Shown here: positions 42,992 through 51,930 of the stretch, piece after piece
How the letters are laid out: every line of letters starts with the position of its first letter
How positions within the stretch are numbered: the first letter of the stretch is position 1
From: Butyrivibrio sp.
GTDB taxonomy: Bacteria > Bacillota > Clostridia > Lachnospirales > Lachnospiraceae
DNA length: 64,000 nt
Direction of reading: 5' to 3'
NCBI RefSeq assembly: GCF_015056685.1
Contig: NZ_SVFW01000004.1
Coordinates: 85,092 to 149,091, forward strand
Notes under the pieces: model-generated
Seen by the model: only the letters and a program-made list of their open reading frames with translations
Told to the model about the DNA's origin: nothing
Databases searched by the model: none
Position numbers and translations under genes: made by a program

Positions 42992-42998
42992 TTGGGTT

Positions 42999-43310
42999 TT
43001 ATGCTGTAAGAGTCTCGATCTCTTCGTTCTTTTCTGTAAGCTCTTCTGCTACTTCTGAAGTCTCCTCAGTTCCTATCATATCGGTCTTTCTGGGAGCTCT
43101 GACACCAAAGCTTCCTGTATATCTGATCTCCTTCAGCAACTTTCTGACATTTTTTAATGTTTTATCTATTTCATCAGCACCGGCGCAAATAACAGTTGGA
43201 ACGCCACTGCCATTAAATTCTACACGCAATCCCGAATCTTTTAGAGTTTTAAAAGCCTTAAGTTTGTCTGTTGTACTTATCTCTTCAAGTTCTTTTTCAT
43301 TCTTTGCCAT
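42999..43310 (-). CDS. Unknown 103-residue protein flanked by the two small RNAs
   Basis: 103 residues from ATG 43310, preceded by GAGGT. An upstream frame to 43340 is not needed. The middle has DKLKAFKTLKDSGLRVEFNG, then PTVICAGADEIDKTLKNVRKL, suggesting a small alpha-beta domain. The tail is a Glu-rich stretch (SEVAEELTEKNEEIE). No motif is recognised. Both flanks hold small RNAs on the opposite strand, and its 3' end is seven bases from the terminator of small RNA A. Confidence 0.6.
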   Translation of the reverse strand: MAKNEKELEEISTTDKLKAFKTLKDSGLRVEFNGSGVPTVICAGADEIDKTLKNVRKLLKEIRYTGSFGVRAPRKTDMIGTEETSEVAEELTEKNEEIETLTA

Positions 43311-43470
43311 ATCTTGTACCTCACTTTTTACTAAACACAATATAACACATTTCTGCTTTTATTTCAAACGTTTGTTCTAACACTTTTGCACAAAATAATG
43401 TGCTTTTTTTCGTTGATATTTTATACTAAAAAACTGTTAAGTATTTTATTAACCCACCGATATATCTATT

Positions 43471-43604
43471 GAGAATAAAAATTCTCACTCCCCCAACAAA
43501 ACTTTTTTCATACCTGGGCTGTTAATCTCCCCAATTAACAGCCCTCCTCCCAAAAAAAATCTTGTGAAGCAAAAAGAGACGACTCCCCATCGTCTCTCTT
43601 TTGT
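43471..43604 (+). ncRNA. Small RNA B, homologue of small RNA A
   Basis: About 134 bases with the same plan: hairpin GAGAAT/ATTCTC; ACTCCCCC plus the 28-base shared segment (43487-43514); an 11-bp hairpin at 43516-43544 with loop CTCCCCA; the free CTCCTCCC (43544-43551); and a terminator-like hairpin AGAGACGA/TCGTCTCT (43575-43597) whose loop is again CTCCCCA. Stems differ from small RNA A while loops and linkers match, which is covariation-like support for RNA function. The promoter is weak: TATATC at 43461-43466 with no good -35. Plus-strand direction is inferred from small RNA A. Confidence 0.55.
43572..43600. terminator. Hairpin ending small RNA B and the papain-like peptidase gene
   Basis: AGAGACGA/TCGTCTCT, loop CTCCCCA. 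TCTTTTGTT follows on plus and CTTTTTGC on minus. The minus-strand T-run after the stop of the peptidase gene makes it a good terminator for that gene. Confidence 0.75.
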
Positions 43605-43616
43605 TGTTATGACATA

Positions 43617-45419
43617 TTATCTGTTTATGGTATAGGCTTTCACAAAGAAATCCTTATCGCCTTGTTTTTCCATCAGTCTCCCATCATCAGAGATGTAATA
43701 TGATGCTCCGCTTGCTTCATAGTGATTATGAATGTTTCCTGTGAGATTATTCCATTCATCATAATTGGCTTCACTAACATAATCAGCTGCTTTTTCAAAG
43801 ACAAGCCTGCCGTTTGAATAAGGCCTTATGAACACAAAGAAATTATCTCCGGCTTCCAGGTTAATGCTGTTATCAAGTTCAAAAGTATGATACCCACCAC
43901 TGATCGCTGAGATTTTCTGAGTACATGAAGGTTCTTTTAAACTCGAAATATCAATACCTGTTTCATCAAATTCAGGATTTATATATATCTCAACTTCATA
44001 CTGCTGGTAACTGTCAATTGCCATAAGCCCAATAGCTTCAAGCTTTTCATCTCCCAAAGCCGTATACATTATTCCATATGGATTGTTTGAGCCTGTAAGT
44101 GCATATACATAGTTATTATCATCATCAAGCGTATCTACCAGATTAGTAATAAAGCCTGCTGCCTGGTAATTATTGTCATACCAGTCTTCAGATTCAGGTA
44201 ACGCGACGCTATAAGCAGCTACATTACTTGAACAGGTAGTCTCATCATAGTATGAAAGGTAGAAAAATCCGCCTTCGCCACTATTACTGCCCCAACTGTT
44301 CTTACATATCCAGGCTCCGTCGCCTGCTGGCTTTCCTCCAAACTCAGATGCAGGATAATCATCATCCCACCCGACAATAAGGATCTCATGATTAGCTGTT
44401 GGAGCCTTTTTTCCATCAAAATATGAATAAAGATCTTTGTTATGATTCTTCCAAAAAATAGTATCCGCATTGACTCCGGCTGTTATAGCCCCATGCTCAT
44501 ATATCATCTGCTTTACATATTCTCTGTTCTGAACAGATGCGCATATCTGACTCACATCCTGAACATGGTAGCTGCTCTCATAAGTATCTGACGGCTTTTC
44601 TCCATTTTCTTTAAATAGAAAATCCTGACCATACATACTGTTAAATTTGTCGTTACCTTCTTCTGGAACCGGACCTTTCCATGCTGTCAGCAGACTTATG
44701 CAATAGTCTGTAACACCACCAACCGCAACATAACCGGAATCATAATCAAATATCCATGCTCCATCTTCGTTGTCAGCGTTAACAAGTTCTCTGTAATCAT
44801 TATCAATATATCCTGTGTCCTCTTTATCTGCCTTATGAACATTGTAGTAAGCCAGGTGCTTTTCAGACAGATCAATGTCGGTATAGTTTAGACCTTCATT
44901 ATGTTTTAATATATCGCTTTCAATTGCTCCAAGTGCTGCATAGGTCCAACAAAGATACGAATATCCCTGATCTTCCGGAGCAGTAACAAAACGCTTTCCA
45001 TCTACATTTCTCGAATCATACTTAGCAGGAAGCTCATTTTCTGAGAATGTTGAAATATCTGTCGGGATCACATCTGTAAAGTCTTCATTGCTGTAGAACT
45101 CACCCGAATTCCCATCAGCAATTACCACTGCCTCAGGGATTACAATTTCCCGCACATTTTCTACGTCTAATGATGTAGGGCTGTTAATACTTTCTCCTAC
45201 AACAGCTTCATGACTTGCAGAATCGGATTTTTCTTTTGAAGCACTCTCATCATAAATTGTTATGCTTCCATCGACAGCGCTCAGATCTTCATCCACATTC
45301 GGCACATATTCGTCCCTTCTGGATGAATTGAACTCTTTATGAATACTCTGGTTTATAAGCATAAGGACAACAACTAAAACTATAACGGCTGCCGATATGA
45401 TCAATACTTTCTTTTTCAA
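43617..45419 (-). CDS. Membrane-anchored papain-family (C1) cysteine peptidase
   Basis: 600 residues. An N-terminal signal anchor (residues 5-24) is followed by a 100-residue spacer, which places the enzyme outside the cell. Catalytic residues are visible: oxyanion Gln151, nucleophile Cys157 (EDQGYSYLCWTYA), His in NHEILIVGWDDD and Asn in KNSWGSNSGEGGFFYLS. A C-terminal domain of about 180 residues is beta-rich, possibly a carbohydrate or protein-binding module. Similar secreted proteases occur in clostridia and process peptides or surface proteins. It may be cotranscribed with the C39-like gene 14 bases upstream. Confidence 0.9.
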   Translation of the reverse strand: MKKKVLIISAAVIVLVVVLMLINQSIHKEFNSSRRDEYVPNVDEDLSAVDGSITIYDESASKEKSDSASHEAVVGESINSPTSLDVENVREIVIPEAVVIADGNSGEFYSNEDFTDVIPTDISTFSENELPAKYDSRNVDGKRFVTAPEDQGYSYLCWTYAALGAIESDILKHNEGLNYTDIDLSEKHLAYYNVHKADKEDTGYIDNDYRELVNADNEDGAWIFDYDSGYVAVGGVTDYCISLLTAWKGPVPEEGNDKFNSMYGQDFLFKENGEKPSDTYESSYHVQDVSQICASVQNREYVKQMIYEHGAITAGVNADTIFWKNHNKDLYSYFDGKKAPTANHEILIVGWDDDYPASEFGGKPAGDGAWICKNSWGSNSGEGGFFYLSYYDETTCSSNVAAYSVALPESEDWYDNNYQAAGFITNLVDTLDDDNNYVYALTGSNNPYGIMYTALGDEKLEAIGLMAIDSYQQYEVEIYINPEFDETGIDISSLKEPSCTQKISAISGGYHTFELDNSINLEAGDNFFVFIRPYSNGRLVFEKAADYVSEANYDEWNNLTGNIHNHYEASGASYYISDDGRLMEKQGDKDFFVKAYTINR

Positions 45420-45432
45420 TTTTTATCCCCTA

Positions 45433-46065
45433 TCATATAACCTTTATCGTATTAAATGATCCAAACACAGACTGTGAAAAATCTCTTGAAAAGGCCTCAT
45501 AATCTATGTAATGGTATCCGCTTTTCCAACCATCAATAACCCTAAGCATGGGATATTCCTTCCCCTTAACACGCCAAATACTGTATCCCACAACAACTAT
45601 AGTATGGTCCTTGTAAAAGCCTCTGGCTATATTCATGATAACAGGTCTGCCATTCGATATTTCCTCTTTTACCTGCTTTTCAAAGCTAAAAACATACACA
45701 CCCTTGCATTTTGCCTTGACACCGTAGGTTGCAAAAGCTTCCTTGGCTATTCCTGAAATAAAAAATGGAATGGTGCCTCTTTTATCAGTATAACCATAAC
45801 TCTCTGCAATTTCTTCAACAATTTTATAGGTTTGTGAAATATCATCGGAAATTCCCGGAATAAGGCCTTTTTTTCCATAGTAATCAAGGACTCTGGTAAC
45901 TGCAACCACGGAACAGTTTCTGGTAACTCTGCCACTTATCTGCGCCATTGACCTGCTATTCATCACAATAGCCCTGCCCCGCTTAACAAAAACACCTTTT
46001 TCTCCGTATTTTTCATAAAGATATTTAGAAATATTAGTAATTCCGCCATATGGTATCTTCTTCAT
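45433..46065 (-). CDS. C39-like cysteine peptidase domain protein
   Basis: 210 residues with a Cys-His-Asp set typical of papain/C39 folds: Cys51 in RNCSVVAVTRVLDYYG, His in DHTIVVVGYS and Asp in MLRVIDGW. No signal peptide, no ATPase. It may be a free C39-like protease, or an inactive relative that binds cysteine-peptidase substrates. It precedes a membrane papain-like protease by 14 bases, so both likely act together. Start at ATG 46065; the upstream GAGGGTGA is a good ribosome binding site. Confidence 0.65.
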   Translation of the reverse strand: MKKIPYGGITNISKYLYEKYGEKGVFVKRGRAIVMNSRSMAQISGRVTRNCSVVAVTRVLDYYGKKGLIPGISDDISQTYKIVEEIAESYGYTDKRGTIPFFISGIAKEAFATYGVKAKCKGVYVFSFEKQVKEEISNGRPVIMNIARGFYKDHTIVVVGYSIWRVKGKEYPMLRVIDGWKSGYHYIDYEAFSRDFSQSVFGSFNTIKVI

Positions 46066-46266
46066 ACACTCACCCTCGATAATTACAATATAGCCTATTT
46101 TTATGCCAAAACCAAGTGTTCTAATTATCAGATAATACTGTACTATTTATTGATTTTTCTTAGAAAATATCACAATCTTTGGGTTAAAATTTTAGTCAAA
46201 TTCCTAAATCATACCATCAAATTGTGATTTTTTTGCGAACTTTATGATTTTTGTTTTTTTTGTATG

Positions 46267-46272
46267 TATAAT
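46267..46272 (+). promoter_or_regulatory. -10 element before the EAL protein gene
   Basis: A perfect TATAAT on the plus strand, with no clear -35 in the T-rich stretch before it. It is 40 bases from the ATG at 46313. Confidence 0.4.
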
Positions 46273-46312
46273 TTAGAAAAAAGCATACGCAAAGGAGTGG
46301 ACACGTGTTTTT

Positions 46313-47608
46313 ATGATCGGAAGAGTAAAAAGACCCACCGCCCTAGATCCTTTGACAGGGCTCTATTCAAAAGAGCAATTTTTTTCAAGAGCTACTGAAT
46401 ACGACAAGTTGCATCCTCAACAGGGGGTTGATGCTATTGTACTCAATTATAATAAATTTCACTTGATCAATGAATTGTATGGTCGAGGATACGGGGACAA
46501 GGTTTTATGCGCAATAGGGGATTGCGTAAATAAGACAGCAAAAGAACATAACGGCATTGCCTGTAGATATGACGCAGACATTTTTTATATGTATATCAAT
46601 CATCAGGATAACTATGATTTCCTTATTTCTCAGGTTTCGTCTGAACTTGCTTCTATTATGAATACTCCTGACACAAGGATAAGGATTGGTATCTATCCTG
46701 ATGCCTCAATGGCAGCTTCACTGCAGCAGCGCTTTGACAGAGCTATTCAGGCCTGTAATTCAGTCAGCAAAAATGGCCGCAGCTCTACTTATGAAATATA
46801 CGATGAAAAGATGCATAAAAGAGAGCTCTACGAAGCTATGCTCATTGACAGCATAGGTGATGCTCTTAATGAGAACCAGTTTAAGCTTGTGTTCCAGCCT
46901 AAATACGACATTCACGGAGAAAAGCCAAAGCTTTCCAGTGCAGAAGTTCTTATAAGATGGCAGCATCCTGATTTTGGAGATGTAAGACCTGACTTTTTCA
47001 TTCCTCTTTTTGAAGAAAACGGGCTTATAAGACAGCTGGACCGCTACGTTTGGAAAGAAGCTGCTAAACAGATCCGTATCTGGAGAGATGAATTTGGCTA
47101 CACTATTCCTGTATCTGTTAACGTATCAAGAGTTGATATATTTGATCTGGACTTTTTATCATATCTTAAACAGATTGTTAAGGAAAATGGAATTGAGCCC
47201 AAAGACCTTCATCTTGAGATCACAGAAACAGCCTACACAGACAATGTTGATCAGATCGTGGCTGTTGTAAAAGAACTTCAGAAAGCGGGATTCATGGTTG
47301 AGATGGATGATTTTGGAAAAGGATATTCTTCCTTTAACATGCTCACTACTCTCCCACTTGATGCATTAAAGCTCGACATAGGTTTTGTAAAGGACATCGC
47401 CGAGAACAATAAAGAAATGAACCTTCTTGGCTGTATTTTAAAAATCGCCAAGCTCCTAAACCTCACAGTTATAGCAGAGGGCGTAGAAAGTGCCAAACAA
47501 TATCTGCTTCTTAAAAATGCAGGCTGTGATGAGATACAGGGCTACTATTTCTCAAAGCCTTTGGATTCAGGCGCTTTTGAATCACTTCTTCAGCAAAAAG
47601 CATTATAA
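46313..47608 (+). CDS. GGDEF-EAL protein, likely cyclic-di-GMP phosphodiesterase
   Basis: 431 residues. The GGDEF domain (1-165) has lost its active site: the GGDEF position reads DADIF (87-91). The EAL domain (175-425) keeps the metal and catalytic set: EVL at 211, VNVS, EITE, MDDFG, LKLD and AEGVES, then QGYYFSKPL. So it should degrade, not make, cyclic-di-GMP; the degenerate GGDEF may bind GTP for control. The ribosome binding site GGAG lies about 15 bases upstream, which is long, and no better start exists. Confidence 0.88.
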   Translation: MIGRVKRPTALDPLTGLYSKEQFFSRATEYDKLHPQQGVDAIVLNYNKFHLINELYGRGYGDKVLCAIGDCVNKTAKEHNGIACRYDADIFYMYINHQDNYDFLISQVSSELASIMNTPDTRIRIGIYPDASMAASLQQRFDRAIQACNSVSKNGRSSTYEIYDEKMHKRELYEAMLIDSIGDALNENQFKLVFQPKYDIHGEKPKLSSAEVLIRWQHPDFGDVRPDFFIPLFEENGLIRQLDRYVWKEAAKQIRIWRDEFGYTIPVSVNVSRVDIFDLDFLSYLKQIVKENGIEPKDLHLEITETAYTDNVDQIVAVVKELQKAGFMVEMDDFGKGYSSFNMLTTLPLDALKLDIGFVKDIAENNKEMNLLGCILKIAKLLNLTVIAEGVESAKQYLLLKNAGCDEIQGYYFSKPLDSGAFESLLQQKAL

Positions 47609-47611
47609 TAT

Positions 47612-47645
47612 AAAAGCCGTCAAAGTTTTCTTTGACGGCCTTTTC
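47612..47645. terminator. Bidirectional terminator between EAL and CDF genes
   Basis: GCCGTCAAAG and CTTTGACGGC form a 10-bp stem with a TTTT loop. CCTTTTC follows on plus; AAAA precedes it, giving a T-run on minus. Confidence 0.9.
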
Positions 47646-47648
47646 ATA

Positions 47649-48755
47649 TCAATCTGAATAATCATAATCAAGTGCTATCTGAACATCATAGCCTTCATAA
47701 ATCTTTTCAACTCTCTCTTTTACCTTATCAATAACCCCCTTCTTATCCTTTTCTTTAAAAGAAATAACAAGGTCAAAAGTAATCTTCTTTTCCTCCTCAT
47801 CTATGTATAATCCATGCATCTGAAGAGCATTTGGATAATCCTTTATTATCTCATTGACTTTTACTCGTAAGTCAGTTGCCTTTTGATTACTTGTATTCAT
47901 AGAATAAATGGAAATTCCCGAAATAACTATTCCTGTATCCTTTAAAACTTTAGTAGCAATTTTTCTTTCAAGCTTATCAATCTGTGGAACCGTTATATCA
48001 TCAGGAATCTCAATATGGGCTGATCCAACAAGCTTCTGATTGCCATAATCATGTATAAGAAGATCGTATACTCCATTAACTTCGGGAAATGAATTGATGG
48101 AGTTTTTGACTGATCTTGATATCTCTGTAGAGATTCTTGCTCCAAGTATCTCACCGATTGTCTCTTTTAATGTCTCAAAACCTGTCTTTATGATCATTAC
48201 GGCAATAAGTATTCCTACAAAAGCTTCTATACTAAGACCAGTGGTGATAAAGATGATCGCAGCAAGAAGTGTTGACGCAGAAATGATAGAATCGTTTAGC
48301 GCATCCTTCCCTGATGCAACAAGAGAATCTGATGAAAGTTTTTCTCCTGATTTCTTCGTATATAGTCCCAAAAGGATTTTTACGATAATAGCCGCTGTCA
48401 CAATAATAAGAGCCGCGGCACTGTAATCCGGAGTTGCAGGATTTATGATCTTTTGAACTGACTCAATAAGAGATGTGATTCCTGCGTACAAAATGATAAC
48501 GCCAATAACCATAGTAGTAAGGTACTCTATCCTGCCATAGCCGTATGGATGCTCTTTATCCGGCTCTTTTGCCGAAAGCCTTGCACCTACTATCGTAATA
48601 AAGGAGGACATAGCATCACTTAAGTTATTTACTGCATCCATTGTTATGGCAACCGAATTGGAAATAATTCCTATAAATGCCTTAAATGCTGCCAAAAAAA
48701 CATTTGCAATTATTCCAATTATACTTGTCTGTACTATTTTTCTAGTTCTGTTCAT
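47649..48755 (-). CDS. Cation diffusion facilitator transporter
   Basis: 368 residues from ATG 48755 (GGAGG upstream). It has six helices, metal-site motifs DAVNNLSD and SGKDALNDSI, and a cytoplasmic ferredoxin-like domain with paired metal-binding positions. CDF proteins export Zn, Mn, Fe or Co by proton exchange; the metal cannot be told. The first motif contains Asn where many Zn exporters have His/Asp, so another metal is possible. It may also act in manganese homeostasis. Confidence 0.88.
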   Translation of the reverse strand: MNRTRKIVQTSIIGIIANVFLAAFKAFIGIISNSVAITMDAVNNLSDAMSSFITIVGARLSAKEPDKEHPYGYGRIEYLTTMVIGVIILYAGITSLIESVQKIINPATPDYSAAALIIVTAAIIVKILLGLYTKKSGEKLSSDSLVASGKDALNDSIISASTLLAAIIFITTGLSIEAFVGILIAVMIIKTGFETLKETIGEILGARISTEISRSVKNSINSFPEVNGVYDLLIHDYGNQKLVGSAHIEIPDDITVPQIDKLERKIATKVLKDTGIVISGISIYSMNTSNQKATDLRVKVNEIIKDYPNALQMHGLYIDEEEKKITFDLVISFKEKDKKGVIDKVKERVEKIYEGYDVQIALDYDYSD

Positions 48756-48799
48756 AGGGCCTCCTTCAGACAACACTTTATATTTCTCACACTATTCAT

Positions 48800-48827
48800 A
48801 TTATAAGCCAAAAATATCTCGATTCAA
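48800..48827 (-). promoter_or_regulatory. Promoter of the CDF gene
   Basis: TTGAAT (48822-48827) and TATAAT (48800-48805) on the minus strand with a 16-base spacer. It is 45 bases from the ATG and divergent to the methyltransferase promoter. Confidence 0.6.
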
Positions 48828-48849
48828 ACAGGTTCCTCACTAATACATC

Positions 48850-48878
48850 TTGCAAATCACTTTCATTTCTTTGATAAT
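48850..48878 (+). promoter_or_regulatory. Promoter of the methyltransferase gene, giving a leaderless transcript
   Basis: TTGCAA (48850-48855) and GATAAT (48873-48878) are 17 bases apart on the plus strand. The expected start point falls on or next to the ATG at 48885. No Shine-Dalgarno lies between the -10 and the ATG, and the HTH motif starts near residue 5, so a later start is unlikely. Confidence 0.55.
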
Positions 48879-48884
48879 ATCCTC

Positions 48885-50768
48885 ATGAGCGAAGAATATT
48901 TGACCATCACGGAATTAAGTGAATACCTTGGTATCTCCGAAGCTACAGTCAGGAACTGGATAAAGCTTGGGAAGGTTGTTGCCACAAAACAAGACAAAAA
49001 AACTGTCATTTTTAAGGGTGAAGTCCAAAAACTTTCAGAGTCAATCAGTTCATCCAAAATGCTCACATCCAGAAGGAATAAATCGCGACTTGGCTCAAAC
49101 TATATTCCCAGGTCATATATTTCCAAAAAATCTCCAAACTATAAAACTATACTTTCCATGATAGGAACATTTCAGGAAGAATCCCTGGACATAACTGAAG
49201 TCATCAGCTTCTGCGCTGATATGCTAATGACGACTCGAGGTATCCCAAAAGAAATAAGGCAAAGCCTGTTGCCTGACAATTTCTCAGATACAAATGTAAA
49301 AGAGTTTTTTTCTTCATATAAACTTGTCTACGTGCCTTTTGAAGATACCCTGGGACTTATTTATATATCCTTAAGGCGCCTGCAGGATAAAAAAGCTACA
49401 GGTTCCTACTACACTCCTTTTTATGCTGTAGATCTTATGATAGATGACTTACCTGATACCGCCAGGAACATTTGCGATCCTGCATGTGGGACCGGCAACT
49501 TCCTTTTGCGTCTTCCTGATCAATATCCCCTTGAAATGATTCATGGCTACGATATTGATGAGATTGCAATTAAGATTGCAAGGATCAATCTTGCCATAAA
49601 ATATAGGATCAGTACTAACAAACAGCTTGATATTATCCAGTGCAATATCCGATGCATAGACTTTTTGGGAAGTAACGAAGATTTCCAAAAAGTAGACATC
49701 ATGATTGGAAATCCGCCCTGGGGAAGTTCTTTTTCAAAAGAGCAGGTTTCTGAACTAAAAAAGAACTTTGAGAGTATTTTAAGTAAGGGAAAGCCTGAAT
49801 CCTTTGATCTTTTTGTAGAAAGAGCTGTCAAGAGCCTTACTTTAAATGGTACTATGCTCTTTCTTCTTCCCGAGACCATTTTGGGCGCCGATTATCATGA
49901 ATCCATAAGGAGCTTCATCGAAAAAAATGCTTTTGTTTCAGAGATAAGTTATCTTGGCGATATTTTTGATAAAGTCCAGTGCCCTTGCGTCATTTTAAAA
50001 CTTGATAACAAAAGGACAGACAGGATAACCGTTCGTCACTATAAAAAAGGAAAAAAAGAGCTAATAAACTGTGAAAAGGAATATGTTGTAAACTCCCACA
50101 GAATAAGCGAAAAAAGTTTCCATATACTTGCTGATAACGACCAGTACAAGCTCATTGAAAAAATCCTCTCTGTTCCTCATTTCACTTTAGAGGGACAGGC
50201 TGATTTTGCCCTGGGAATTGTTACAGGCTCCAATAAATCAGTTCTATCAAAAACTCCTTTAGATGGATGGGAAGGAATTATAAAAGGATCCGACATTCAT
50301 AAGTTTTTCTACGATGAGCCAAAAAGTTATACAAATTTTGTCCCTCAGAATTTCCAGCAGGTTGCTCCTGAGCACATGTACCGGTCAAAAGAAAAACTTT
50401 TTTACAAATTTATTGCAAATGAGCCCGTATTTGCCTATGATAGCAAGGGTACCATTTCTCTTAACAGTGCTAATATACTGATTCCAAGAGTTCCCGGGTA
50501 CTCTGCTCTTTACATTATGGCTGTGCTCAATTCAGACCTCATGTCATTTTATTACCGGCATACCTTTAAGAATATGAAGGTACTGCGCTCAGCAATTGAA
50601 TCGCTGCCTATTGCAAAGTGCGATAATTATACTATGAATACTATAAGCACTCTCGCACTTGACATTGCTGATGAGAAGAAAACATCATCAGAAAAAATAA
50701 GTAGGCTTAATGCCTTAATTGACAACTTATATTCTTTAGATAAAAACAAGTTTACTTTTACAGTTTAA
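48885..50768 (+). CDS. Orphan N-6 adenine DNA methyltransferase with N-terminal excisionase-type HTH
   Basis: 627 residues. Residues 5-50 form a MerR/excisionase-like HTH (LTITELSEYLGISEATVRNWIKLGK). The methyltransferase core has DPACGTGNFLL for AdoMet and NPPW for the target base. The C-terminal 220 residues resemble a TaqI-type target recognition domain. No endonuclease gene is nearby, so it is either a solitary regulator of methylation or part of an unusual restriction system. The HTH may help it find sites or regulate transcription. Confidence 0.88.
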   Translation: MSEEYLTITELSEYLGISEATVRNWIKLGKVVATKQDKKTVIFKGEVQKLSESISSSKMLTSRRNKSRLGSNYIPRSYISKKSPNYKTILSMIGTFQEESLDITEVISFCADMLMTTRGIPKEIRQSLLPDNFSDTNVKEFFSSYKLVYVPFEDTLGLIYISLRRLQDKKATGSYYTPFYAVDLMIDDLPDTARNICDPACGTGNFLLRLPDQYPLEMIHGYDIDEIAIKIARINLAIKYRISTNKQLDIIQCNIRCIDFLGSNEDFQKVDIMIGNPPWGSSFSKEQVSELKKNFESILSKGKPESFDLFVERAVKSLTLNGTMLFLLPETILGADYHESIRSFIEKNAFVSEISYLGDIFDKVQCPCVILKLDNKRTDRITVRHYKKGKKELINCEKEYVVNSHRISEKSFHILADNDQYKLIEKILSVPHFTLEGQADFALGIVTGSNKSVLSKTPLDGWEGIIKGSDIHKFFYDEPKSYTNFVPQNFQQVAPEHMYRSKEKLFYKFIANEPVFAYDSKGTISLNSANILIPRVPGYSALYIMAVLNSDLMSFYYRHTFKNMKVLRSAIESLPIAKCDNYTMNTISTLALDIADEKKTSSEKISRLNALIDNLYSLDKNKFTFTV

Positions 50769-50823
50769 AGTGCTATAGTATGACTTACGTGATTAAAATA
50801 AAGCTACATTGGAGGAATAATAA

Positions 50824-51852
50824 ATGTCTTTTGAATATATACAAAAGCTTCCCACTCCTGATGAGATCAGAGAAGAATTTCCACTTACAAAAGAACTTGC
50901 AAAATTAAAAAAAGAAAGAGATCAGGAAATCGCTGATGTGTTCACAGGGAAAAGCAACAAATTTCTCGTAATTGTTGGTCCTTGTTCAGCAGATAACGAA
51001 GACGCAGTTTGCGATTACGTCTCAAGACTTGGAAAAGTTAATGAGAAAGTTAAAGATAAGCTCATTCTTATCCCAAGAATTTATACAAATAAGCCTCGTA
51101 CAACCGGTGAAGGCTACAAAGGTATAACATCTCAGCCTGACCCAGAGGGAAAAACAGATTTCCATGCAGGACTTATCGCCATGAGACATATGCAGATCAA
51201 GGCGATTGAAGAATCCGGTCTTACTGCTGCCGATGAGATGCTCTACCCTGAAAATTGGGGATATGTTGCTGACATCCTCTCCTACGTGGCTATAGGCGCC
51301 CGTTCCGTTGAGGATCAGGAACACCGCATGACAGCCAGTGGATTTGACGTTCCTGCAGGTATGAAGAATCCAACTAGTGGCACATTCAGCGTAATGCTCA
51401 ACTCAGTATATGCTGCACAGCAGTCACATTCTTTCGTTTACAGAGGCTATGAAGTTACAACTAATGGTAATCCTCTTGCTCACTGCGTACTTCGCGGTTC
51501 AAGCAACAAGCATGGTCAGTCACTTCCAAACTACCATTATGAAGATTTAAGCCTTCTATTAAAGCTCTATGAGCAGCGCGAAATTGTAAATCCGGCTGCG
51601 ATAATTGATGCTAATCATAACAACTCTAACAAGCAGTACAAGGAACAGATCAGAATTGTAAAAGAAGTCCTTCATTCAAGGAACCTTAACTCTGATATCA
51701 AGGGACTTGTTAAGGGTGTAATGATTGAGAGTTACATAGAAGAAGGAAATCAGAAGATTGGAGACGGCATCTATGGAAAGTCCATCACAGATCCATGTCT
51801 TGGCTGGAATGATACAGAGCGCCTCATCCTCGAGATTGCAGAACTTGCATAA
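50824..51852 (+). CDS. aroF: 3-deoxy-7-phosphoheptulonate synthase (class I)
   Basis: 342 residues. The signatures VGPCSADNEDAV, PRIYTNKPRTTGEGYKG and IIDANHNNSNKQY match AroF/AroG/AroH-type enzymes. It condenses phosphoenolpyruvate and erythrose-4-phosphate, the first step to aromatic amino acids. RBS GGAGGAA is seven bases before ATG. It stands alone, 55 bases after the methyltransferase gene. Feedback residues cannot be judged. Confidence 0.94.
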   Translation: MSFEYIQKLPTPDEIREEFPLTKELAKLKKERDQEIADVFTGKSNKFLVIVGPCSADNEDAVCDYVSRLGKVNEKVKDKLILIPRIYTNKPRTTGEGYKGITSQPDPEGKTDFHAGLIAMRHMQIKAIEESGLTAADEMLYPENWGYVADILSYVAIGARSVEDQEHRMTASGFDVPAGMKNPTSGTFSVMLNSVYAAQQSHSFVYRGYEVTTNGNPLAHCVLRGSSNKHGQSLPNYHYEDLSLLLKLYEQREIVNPAAIIDANHNNSNKQYKEQIRIVKEVLHSRNLNSDIKGLVKGVMIESYIEEGNQKIGDGIYGKSITDPCLGWNDTERLILEIAELA

Positions 51853-51885
51853 GCTACTCCTTTTTCCGAATAAAACATAAAATAT

Positions 51886-51921
51886 TAAAGCCTCTTCTAT
51901 TCTTATATAGAAGAGGCTTAT
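51886..51921. terminator. Bidirectional terminator between aroF and aminotransferase genes
   Basis: AAGCCTCTTCTAT pairs with ATAGAAGAGGCTT around a short TCTT loop. T-rich on the plus side. Confidence 0.88.
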
Positions 51922-51930
51922 TTATTCAGC

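Noticed and set aside
42878..43604. Minus-strand small RNAs with GGGGAG loops that could titrate CsrA
   Set aside because: The promoter evidence for copy A is on the plus strand. The possibility is not fully excluded because hairpins read the same way on both strands.
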